NCBI GenBank assembly: GCA_026018925.1
Contig: JAKSZU010000016.1
Span: 32,545,377-32,609,376 of the forward strand
DNA length: 64,000 nt
DNA from: Tupaia tana
Taxonomy: Eukaryota; Chordata; Mammalia; Scandentia; Tupaiidae
Direction of reading: 5' to 3'
Shown: piece after piece, positions 62,301-64,000 of the stretch
Position numbering within the stretch: position 1 is the first letter of the stretch
How the letters are laid out: each line of letters starts with the position of its first letter
Program-made: the position numbers and the translations under genes
The notes under the pieces: generated by a model
Told to the model about the DNA's origin: nothing
The model's input: the letters and a program-made list of their open reading frames with translations, nothing else
The model's database searches: none

Positions 62301-63156
62301 CTCGGGATCTTGGGCATGCACGCACATGTGCCCGGCGTGAGTTTTAAGTCACCGGGTCTGGGACGCGAACCGTGGTCGACTACATGGGAGTCCAGTGACA
62401 TAACCATTACACTAACTGCTGGTCCCCAAGTTAAGGATCTTGAAATAAGATCATCCTGCATTACCTGGTGGGCCTAAGTCCGGTTGCAAGTGTTCTTATA
62501 AGAGAAAGGCAGAGGGACATTTGAGATGCTCAGAAAAGGAGATGATGTGACCATGGAGAAAGTGGCATGCTATGGCTAGAAAACCACAATTTATGGAAGG
62601 CCAGCAGCTGCCATGCTCCAGAGGGAGTAAAGCACAGACTCTTACAGACTTCAGAGGGAGTGTACTTCTGCTGACACCTTGATTCAGACTTCTGTTCTCC
62701 AGGACCATGAGAGACAACCATAAATTTCTGTTGTTTCAAGCTTGCAGTTTATGATAAATTGTTATAGCAGCCCTAGAAAATGAATACAGCTAATATGGAC
62801 CTAGATTGGCATTTAAATCCTTAAGGAAGTGATGTAGTTGACTCCAAACCTAAATCTTTTTCAGTTATCACACTGTCTTATAGAGCTGAGTGATATAAAA
62901 TACCACTAATAGTAATAACAAACAGAAAGTAGAAGCAGGGATAAGAATGGTAAGAAGATAATGTTTCTCTTTACCCTACAAACCCATGCTCACCTCCAAG
63001 TGTTTGGCCAGCCGTCCAGGCTGCAGATGAAGCCTGTGTTCATAGGATCCCAGCTTCCTCCACTTCACTTCCTGGTACTGAAGCTCAAACTGGACCTTTA
63101 CTCCAGGGAGGATGTTTACTTCTGTTTTGAAGTTCTCCATATCCAGAGCCCTGCTC
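34058..63156 (-). CDS. ITIH2: ITIH2 3' part, sixteen coding exons, partial at 5' end
   Basis: Heavy chain 2 of inter-alpha-trypsin inhibitor is a liver-secreted plasma protein. Its C-terminal Asp is esterified to the bikunin chondroitin sulfate, and TSG-6 transfers it to hyaluronan. The sixteen exons (62994-63156, 58370-58477, 57563-57691, 55361-55477, 54702-54870, 53986-54111, 51081-51262, 50053-50238, 49255-49394, 45987-46156, 43107-43244, 39828-39941, 39311-39509, 38560-38732, 37204-37315, 34058-34205) sum to 2374 bases, 790 codons plus stop, all in frame. That matches the human protein (946 aa by memory) minus about 156 N-terminal residues. Seen: end of the VIT domain, vWA domain with intact MIDAS DVSGS, and the ENDPHF processing site with the propeptide beyond it. 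Two introns start with GC instead of GT. The signal peptide and early VIT exons lie right of the window. Confidence 0.97.
34206..34711. other. Last ITIH2 intron, nothing recognised
   Basis: Single-copy-looking sequence between the terminal exon and the Tigger-like relic. Confidence 0.5.
34712..35320 (-). mobile_element. Tigger/MER2-like DNA transposon relic
   Basis: cagtcctccctcagtagggg, ctgtggataccaaaatacca, gtatttgcatgtaacctaca and ttaaatcatctctacattac match one end of a MER2-type Tigger; gtgtggttgagtctctagaa near 35270 matches the other. A SINE-B (34868-35139) sits inside. Lies in the last ITIH2 intron. Confidence 0.6.
34868..35139 (-). mobile_element. SINE-B in Tigger-like relic
   Basis: TSD acttgtaagttatct / acttataagtgatct. 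Confidence 0.88.
35388..35663 (+). mobile_element. SINE-B, A58 subfamily
   Basis: Perfect TSD atgtttgtactag (35375-35387, 35664-35676). Confidence 0.93.
35677..36129. other. ITIH2 intron, nothing recognised
   Basis: AT-rich; no element identified. Confidence 0.45.
36130..36515 (+). mobile_element. MaLR-type (MLT1-like) LTR
   Basis: Old solo LTR between the last two ITIH2 coding exons. It starts tgatttgaatgtatccccca gaaattcatc, has the middle ggtgggtctttgaaaagtga ttactcctgg, and ends with cagaaccatgagctgaataa and agcagcagagaacgaacta. This is a degraded ERVL-MaLR relic with no coding capacity. Confidence 0.7.
36578..36841 (+). mobile_element. SINE-B
   Basis: Head gggggtggcaggtggtgtag; aaaaagcatt repeated at both ends. 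Confidence 0.87.
37204..37315 (-). CDS. ITIH2: ITIH2 coding exon, propeptide
   Basis: 112 bases between gttacactag and CCAG|gtaagt. It reads [20 protein letters not shown] then [16 protein letters not shown] and splits an Arg codon. Confidence 0.95.
37316..37641. other. ITIH2 intron, nothing recognised
   Basis: GGGA-rich patch near 37460; no repeat or frame. Confidence 0.45.
37654..37912 (-). mobile_element. SINE-B
   Basis: TSD atttgaaccctt (37642-37653, 37913-37924). Confidence 0.9.
38036..38304 (+). mobile_element. SINE-B, C58 subfamily
   Basis: B box agttcgcgtcc; (AAAC)n tail; lies between ITIH2 exons 37204 and 38560. Confidence 0.92.
38560..38732 (-). CDS. ITIH2: ITIH2 coding exon, propeptide
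   Basis: 173 bases between cacacttag and ATAG|gtaaag. It reads [40 protein letters not shown], then [17 protein letters not shown]. Confidence 0.96.
39030..39178 (+). repeat. Ancient repeat fragment (tattgagcac-type)
   Basis: ttcattgatccaacacgtat gcattgagcatgctctgtgt gccatgcacg is the start of the same ancient repeat as at 40045. Confidence 0.45.
39311..39509 (-). CDS. ITIH2: ITIH2 coding exon, propeptide, GC donor
   Basis: 199 bases after acceptor ctctgctgtag. It reads [40 protein letters not shown], then to DTAHIVNQ plus two bases. The donor is AGAG|gcaagt: the intron begins with GC (plus-strand 39309-39310) in an otherwise optimal donor. Confidence 0.95.
39510..39827. other. ITIH2 intron, nothing recognised
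   Basis: AT-rich intron between exons 39828 and 39311; T-run at 39553-39567 only. Confidence 0.5.
39828..39941 (-). CDS. ITIH2: ITIH2 coding exon with heavy-chain processing site
   Basis: 114 bases between atttcttccag and TCAG|gtaaaa. It reads [20 protein letters not shown] then [17 protein letters not shown]. In the ITIH family the Asp-Pro bond of DPHF is cut and the Asp becomes the chondroitin-sulfate ester; both residues are kept. Confidence 0.96.
40045..40140 (+). repeat. Ancient repeat fragment
   Basis: cgaatatttattgtgctgct actatagata followed by gttctaggtattgggggcc and cgtcatggagct. Confidence 0.45.
40263..40392. repeat. (TA)n/(CA)n microsatellite
   Basis: Long TA blocks with interspersed TG/CA steps, then a separate ACACACAC run at 40381. 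Confidence 0.95.
40443..40710 (-). mobile_element. SINE-B
   Basis: Flanks aagatgtactttt / aagatctacttct. Confidence 0.86.
41150..41880 (+). repeat. Ancient repeat, 3' part, split by SINE-B
   Basis: gaataaatgtgacatgattt gaccctcg, aaactggtggcagtgtaaat and aaagcagtaacccaggccaa fit the part of the ancient repeat that follows the piece seen at 2508. SINE-B 41363-41629 splits it. Confidence 0.4.
41363..41630 (+). mobile_element. SINE-B
   Basis: Head aggaccagcagatggcacaa; B box altered to gttctgaggttc. Confidence 0.86.
42085..42243 (-). mobile_element. MIR
   Basis: ttaactcaattaattctcct near its start and ctgataccaagcccatgctc ttaatcactctcatacgctg near its end fit antisense MIR. Confidence 0.6.
42244..43106. 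other. ITIH2 intron, mostly unassigned
   Basis: A short direct repeat, aggatgcctataaaggtcgc at 42972 and agatgcctataaaggccatt at 43007, is the only structure seen. Confidence 0.45.
43107..43244 (-). CDS. ITIH2: ITIH2 coding exon
   Basis: 138 bases between ttccttcacag and GAGAG|gtaaaa. It reads [45 protein letters not shown]. This proline-rich stretch precedes the processing site and is the most diverged exon relative to human as I recall it. Confidence 0.94.
43245..43847. other. ITIH2 intron, nothing recognised
   Basis: Single-copy-looking sequence upstream (in gene sense) of exon 43107-43244. Confidence 0.45.
43867..44060 (+). mobile_element. SINE-A
   Basis: Perfect 19-base TSD aaaagtagaattgatgctg (43848-43866, 44061-44079). 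Confidence 0.93.
44080..44359 (+). mobile_element. Old SINE-B stacked on the same target
   Basis: Contains (GT)n at 44238-44268; third target copy agaatagatgct at 44360-44371. Confidence 0.82.
44580..44839 (+). mobile_element. Young SINE-B, A58 subfamily
   Basis: TSD agtgttgaaccctca / agtgttgaacactca. Confidence 0.93.
44880..45112 (+). mobile_element. Old SINE-B, 5' truncated
   Basis: Starts at cagctggatcccacatagct; preceded by a tctctctctcaaaaaa tract. Confidence 0.72.
45290..45523 (-). mobile_element. SINE-C
   Basis: ctactcccagctccagctaa, agacttccagactcgaactt, tgctatgccactacaatgag. Confidence 0.62.
45704..45834 (+). mobile_element. SINE-B 3' half
   Basis: Begins at gaggagaagggattgcagcg; 5' truncated; about 150 bases downstream of ITIH2 exon 45987-46156. 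Confidence 0.82.
45987..46156 (-). CDS. ITIH2: ITIH2 coding exon
   Basis: 170 bases between cctgcatacag and GCAG|gtcagt. It reads [40 protein letters not shown], then [16 protein letters not shown]. Confidence 0.96.
46385..46691 (-). mobile_element. L1 3' fragment (left part)
   Basis: Antisense L1M 3' sequence (tggtacctttgttacaactgatg, then gtgtcatacagaatttcagtatcctaaaa and ctctgtgctctactta) ending in aacccctgggaaccagtgat. It is cut by a young SINE-B and resumes for a few bases after 47001. Confidence 0.6.
46708..47001 (-). mobile_element. Young SINE-B, C58 subfamily
   Basis: Perfect 16-base TSD aaccagtgatcttttt (46692-46707, 47002-47017); poly(T) of more than 30 bases. Confidence 0.97.
47335..47573 (-). 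mobile_element. SINE-C
   Basis: tttatttatttctcccatga, ccagccagccctggatcatg, ccaaacctttccatgtgggt. Confidence 0.65.
47627..47739. repeat. (TA)n(CA)n compound microsatellite
   Basis: TATATA, (CA)n, TATATACA and (CA)n blocks alternate over about 110 bases. Confidence 0.95.
48014..48260 (-). mobile_element. SINE-B
   Basis: Head ends accacatgacacctgatg. Confidence 0.82.
48330..48800 (+). mobile_element. L1 3' end
   Basis: Reads toward a typical L1M 3' terminus (gtatgttatacctcaataaa at about 48774-48793), preceded by cattgagtgaaagaagccag-like sequence. Confidence 0.6.
48900..49168 (-). mobile_element. SINE-C
   Basis: ttctttattcacgataaagc, ctacctcctgcagctcttca, ggggatttaaatcacagtgg. Confidence 0.55.
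49255..49394 (-). CDS. ITIH2: ITIH2 coding exon
   Basis: 140 bases between ttcgtgtag and AAG|gtaagg. It reads [20 protein letters not shown] then [20 protein letters not shown] and NQLLAE. A TAG six bases further in is the alternative acceptor, but alignment with human SANTQLVLET supports the first. Confidence 0.94.
49499..49772 (+). mobile_element. Young SINE-B, C58 subfamily, near ITIH2 exon
   Basis: Perfect 17-base TSD agaaaggttcctgtatt (49482-49498, 49773-49789). The left TSD is about 90 bases from the acceptor of ITIH2 exon 49255-49394. Confidence 0.96.
50053..50238 (-). CDS. ITIH2: ITIH2 coding exon
   Basis: 186-base in-frame exon between gaattgtag and TCG|gtactt. It reads [20 protein letters not shown] and ends [18 protein letters not shown]. 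Confidence 0.95.
50239..51080. other. ITIH2 intron, nothing recognised
   Basis: No SINE, L1 or microsatellite in over 800 bases, unusually clean for this locus. Confidence 0.5.
51081..51262 (-). CDS. ITIH2: ITIH2 coding exon, vWA end
   Basis: 182 bases between taaccttcag and AAG|gtaacg. It reads [40 protein letters not shown], then to QDTSSQLK. Confidence 0.96.
51584..51860 (+). mobile_element. Young SINE-B, A58 subfamily
   Basis: Perfect 17-base TSD aaagaacagcaactgtt (51567-51583, 51861-51877). B box ggttcgagtcc. Confidence 0.97.
51911..52160 (-). mobile_element. SINE-B
   Basis: Flanks aaagacac on both sides within the L1 3' end. Confidence 0.87.
52190..52312. repeat. TA/CA/TG-rich low-complexity tract
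   Basis: Imperfect atatat, catgca and tgtgtg steps inside the L1 3' end; it may be the decayed simple repeat of an L1 3'UTR. Confidence 0.7.
52481..53029 (-). mobile_element. SINE-B hosting a younger SINE-B in its tail
   Basis: Body 52788-53029 (head gccaactgctgatca); its (TTTA)n tail is split by the copy at 52515. TSD ttaaagaattattt at about 52466 and 53031. Confidence 0.83.
52515..52770 (-). mobile_element. Young SINE-B, A58 subfamily, innermost of nest
   Basis: Flanked on both sides by tatttatttattt, the tail of the next SINE-B. Confidence 0.93.
53030..53208 (-). mobile_element. SINE-A, outermost of nest
   Basis: Complete head caccacctgccggtcccc; the SINE-B pair entered its 3' end. Confidence 0.86.
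53209..53985. other. ITIH2 intron, possible MIR-era fragment
   Basis: gcctcacacactttattcta tgtagctgtgctaggcacag near 53354 looks MIR-like; the rest is unassigned. A minus frame of about 78 codons at 53564-53800 has no recognisable similarity. Confidence 0.4.
53986..54111 (-). CDS. ITIH2: ITIH2 coding exon, vWA, GC donor
   Basis: 126 bases after acceptor ctttgacag. It reads [20 protein letters not shown] and ends [12 protein letters not shown] plus one base. The donor is TAG|gcaagt, so the intron starts with GC (plus-strand 53984-53985). The only nearby GT, four bases inside the exon, would put a stop directly after the next junction. Confidence 0.95.
54112..54701. other. ITIH2 intron, nothing recognised
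   Basis: Repeat-free by eye, between two vWA exons. Confidence 0.5.
54702..54870 (-). CDS. ITIH2: ITIH2 coding exon, vWA
   Basis: 169 bases between tgaaatag and GGAG|gtgagt. It starts [20 protein letters not shown] and ends [11 protein letters not shown] plus one base of Gly. Confidence 0.96.
54871..55360. other. ITIH2 intron, nothing recognised
   Basis: Purine-rich tract (agaagagggaagaggaagaa) at about 55105-55150. Confidence 0.5.
55361..55477 (-). CDS. ITIH2: ITIH2 coding exon, vWA start with MIDAS
   Basis: 117-base in-frame exon between ctttttcag and CAA|gtaagt. It reads [20 protein letters not shown] then [24 protein letters not shown] is the metal-ion-dependent adhesion site (D-x-S-x-S) of the von Willebrand A domain. 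Confidence 0.97.
55694..55959 (-). mobile_element. SINE-B
   Basis: Head cactatctgctagtcccc; part of the body (atgccacaatc) is deleted. Confidence 0.86.
55976..56259 (-). mobile_element. SINE-B, A58 subfamily
   Basis: (TTTA)n tail; flanks cacgcaccccttg / catgcaccctttat. Confidence 0.88.
56285..56745 (+). repeat. Ancient repeat
   Basis: ttctgccctcctgaggctca, tggtaagagaacatgggatc, gtggttcagcatgacaaggc and gtgaaagacctttatgtgcc follow the order of the ancient repeat described at 2508. Confidence 0.4.
56746..57287. other. ITIH2 intron, nothing recognised
   Basis: Unassigned sequence left of the MITE-like element. Confidence 0.45.
57288..57428. mobile_element. MITE-like palindromic element
   Basis: Begins gggcggtcttcaaaaatgaa tgaaaaatgtg and ends with the imperfect inverse (tccatgaacattttaaagcc cctt), with ttttgcatcaaaataaactc in the middle. 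Homologous to 61945-62072. An old mariner-like MITE is the likely class. Confidence 0.5.
57563..57691 (-). CDS. ITIH2: ITIH2 coding exon
   Basis: 129-base in-frame exon between gttccttccag and GAG|gtaggt. It reads [20 protein letters not shown] then [23 protein letters not shown]. The two cysteines of CSNC match CPNC in human. Confidence 0.95.
57692..58369. other. ITIH2 intron, nothing recognised
   Basis: GC-richer start near exon 57563-57691, then AT-rich; no element seen. Confidence 0.5.
58370..58477 (-). CDS. ITIH2: ITIH2 coding exon
   Basis: 108-base in-frame exon between ccatctctag and AAG|gtaccc. It reads [20 protein letters not shown] then [16 protein letters not shown]. Confidence 0.95.
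58637..58903 (+). mobile_element. Old SINE-B
   Basis: Head ggcccagctctatggcctgg, tail (AAAT)n. Confidence 0.78.
59245..59313. repeat. (TA)n joined to poly(T)
   Basis: About 15 TA units run directly into the poly(T) of a minus-strand SINE-B, so the TA tract probably grew at its 3' end. Confidence 0.93.
59250..59551 (-). mobile_element. SINE-B, A58 subfamily
   Basis: TSD tgatgcttactatat (59235-59249, 59552-59566). Poly(T) of about 38 bases continues into (TA)n. Confidence 0.93.
59632..59901 (-). mobile_element. SINE-B
   Basis: Head ccactatgccacccgctggc; flanks tgttatttatttc / tgttatttctttt. Confidence 0.85.
59986..60246 (-). mobile_element. SINE-B
   Basis: Head ctacaccatctgctggccc; abuts the L1 3'UTR fragment. 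Confidence 0.86.
60250..60610 (-). mobile_element. L1 3'UTR fragment, antisense
   Basis: tactgtgctatagaacgctagaac and ctctgacaaccactattctg ctctttacttcaatgagatca are antisense L1P/L1M 3'UTR phrases. It abuts an L1 ORF2 piece in the opposite orientation. Confidence 0.65.
60650..61110 (+). mobile_element. L1 ORF2 reverse-transcriptase fragment
   Basis: Plus-strand frames give RT-domain sequence: [12 protein letters not shown] near 60740, [13 protein letters not shown]-like wording near 60960, and LSLLADDM near 61032 (the family motif is F-A-D-D-M; here F is L). Stops and frameshifts break it. Confidence 0.75.
61395..61653 (-). mobile_element. Young SINE-B, A58 subfamily
   Basis: Flanks aaaagatca on both sides. 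Confidence 0.92.
61654..61944. other. ITIH2 intron, nothing recognised
   Basis: Unassigned between a SINE-B and a MITE-like element. Confidence 0.4.
61945..62072. mobile_element. MITE-like palindromic element, second copy
   Basis: gaagtcttcaaaaaattaaa, ttttgcaacaaaataaactt and ccacaagatttttggagtcc cctc parallel the element at 57288 in order and spacing, with ends that are imperfect inverse repeats. Confidence 0.5.
62075..62800 (+). mobile_element. MaLR/MLT-type LTR with SINE insertion
   Basis: Phrases gcgaatgtgaatttacttga, gatctttgcaaatgcaatta, aagttaaggat...cttgaaataagatcatcctg, ggtgggcctaagtccggttg, tgacaccttgattcagactt and atagcagccctagaaaatga follow the order of an MLT-type LTR. A young SINE-B (62162-62427) splits it. 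Confidence 0.65.
62162..62427 (-). mobile_element. Young SINE-B, C58 subfamily
   Basis: TSD aagttaaggat (62151-62161, 62428-62438) inside the MLT-type LTR. Confidence 0.94.
62994..63156 (-). CDS. ITIH2: ITIH2 coding exon, VIT domain
   Basis: 163 bases between ctcacctttag and GAG|gtgagc, reading [20 protein letters not shown] onward to [11 protein letters not shown]. The first base completes an Arg codon. It covers the last half of the vault/inter-alpha-trypsin (VIT) domain. Confidence 0.96.
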
Positions 63157-63459
63157 CTAAAGGTGAGATCTCCCGACATAAGTCATCACATGCATGAATG
63201 ACCTGCAAGACCCATAATCTAAGCAGAGGGCATATAGAAGTTGCTGGGTGATCTCCCCTGCTTAGCTGTTCATGAACATGAACAGTATATGCAACAGAGA
63301 TAAGGGCAATTTCTGAATAAATTTAATGCCACCAAGAGTTCCAGTCTCCTCTCCTACCTGATATATTGTTTGCAGAACTTCATACTGATTTGAGTGTCAT
63401 CTGCAAAAACTACTCATGATTGGTCCCTATTCTGTCCAGGAACTTGACATCTATCATCT
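63157..63459. other. ITIH2 intron, nothing recognised
   Basis: No further ITIH2 exon could be found between 63157 and the window end; the earlier VIT exons lie beyond. Confidence 0.5.
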
Positions 63460-63645
63460 TAATAAACCAGCTCTATGAGTTGGATATCATTATCCTAATT
63501 TTTCATGTAATAACAAGTCAATTTCATAGAGGCTGAATAACCTATACGAGACTCCATGGCTAGTCAATTTCAGAACTAGGATTGAAACCCAAGTTTAGAT
63601 AACTCAAAAGAGAGCACATATTTTCTATACTATGTTTGAGACTCA
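63460..63645 (-). mobile_element. MIR
   Basis: tatgagttggatatcattat cctaattttt, catagaggctgaataaccta and gaactaggattgaaacccaa fit antisense MIR. Confidence 0.55.
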
Positions 63646-63794
63646 TTCTATAGAGTCTTTATATATTTGAAGGTCTTCAGAAAGAATAAATCTATTATTT
63701 CACAAAATCAAATATATATTTCCAGTGTAAGTTCTTTTTTAGTCACAATCCCTATCAATTCTAATATGATCATTAATCTTGAGTTATAGGTTTT

Positions 63795-64000
63795 TAAAAA
63801 ATTATTTATTTAATTTAATTTTATTAATTATTACTATTCGTGTTTATAGTTTTTTTTTTTTTTTTGAGAGGTTTTTGCTTTAGGGTGTGTGCGCTCGCCA
63901 GAAGGACAGAGAGAGACAGAGAGACAGAGAGCGAGAAATCACCCCCCAGGGGGGATGGCCACGCTGCAATCCCTTCTCTTCCATTCTCCTCTTGGGATCT
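63795..64000 (-). mobile_element. SINE-B (63853 onward) cut by window end, after SINE-A-like tail
   Basis: ttttaaaaaattatttattt aatttaattt is a SINE-A-type tail; ggtttttgctttagggtgtg starts a SINE-B whose head is outside. Confidence 0.85.

Noticed and set aside
1-64000. Human or other primate, rodent or ungulate origin
   Set aside because: No Alu, B1/B2, Bov or Can-SINE copy occurs in 64 kb, while about one hundred copies of other tRNA-derived SINEs do.

Overview
The window is mammalian nuclear DNA carrying parts of two spliced protein-coding genes that point at each other, embedded in dense retroposon sequence. From about 108 to 25.9 kb, on the plus strand, lie the last seven coding exons and 3'UTR of KIN (KIN17, a nuclear DNA/RNA-binding zinc-finger protein). 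From 63.2 kb down to about 34.0 kb, on the minus strand, lie the last sixteen coding exons of ITIH2 (inter-alpha-trypsin inhibitor heavy chain 2). All 23 exons join in frame with no internal stop. The tail-to-tail KIN-ITIH2 order is the one I know from human chromosome 10p14. The two genes are functionally unrelated: one acts in nuclear DNA/RNA metabolism, the other is a secreted hyaluronan-binding plasma protein.

Organism: a placental mammal, but not an anthropoid, rodent, carnivore or ungulate, because there are no Alu, B1/B2, Can-SINE or Bov elements. Instead about one hundred copies of tRNA-derived SINEs unfamiliar from those lineages are present. KIN and ITIH2 are very close to the human proteins as I recall them. 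Together this suggests a euarchontan relative, most likely a colugo (Dermoptera, whose tRNA-derived SINEs are called CYN). That is an inference, about 0.55 confident.

SINE names used below are my own. SINE-A: tRNA-like head, CT-rich stretch, then TAAATAAA-type tail (about 150-190 bp). SINE-B: tRNA-like head, a unique body containing GGAGAAGGGATTG and CCTATAGCAAAAA, then poly(A) (about 260 bp). The youngest SINE-B copies are nearly identical and have perfect target-site duplications (TSDs). SINE-A2: SINE-A head and CT region followed by the SINE-B 3' end. SINE-C: an older, about 230 bp, more diverged family. 'Old SINE-B' marks strongly diverged SINE-B copies.

Layout: 0-25.9 kb, KIN exons in introns packed with SINEs, two processed ribosomal-protein pseudogenes (RPS6, RPS20) and an L1/HAL1-like ORF1 relic; 25.9-34.0 kb, intergenic, with an L1 3' fragment, SINEs, microsatellite and an old LTR-like repeat; 34.0-63.2 kb, ITIH2 exons with SINEs, a MaLR-type LTR, L1 pieces, MIRs, a Tigger-like DNA transposon and two MITE-like elements; 63.2-64 kb, ITIH2 intron. 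No operon, CRISPR, phage or bacterial feature exists here. I found no new gene system. The most notable items are two GC-AG introns in ITIH2, a shifted KIN stop codon, a young SINE subfamily with an altered internal promoter box, and several nested or stacked SINE insertions.
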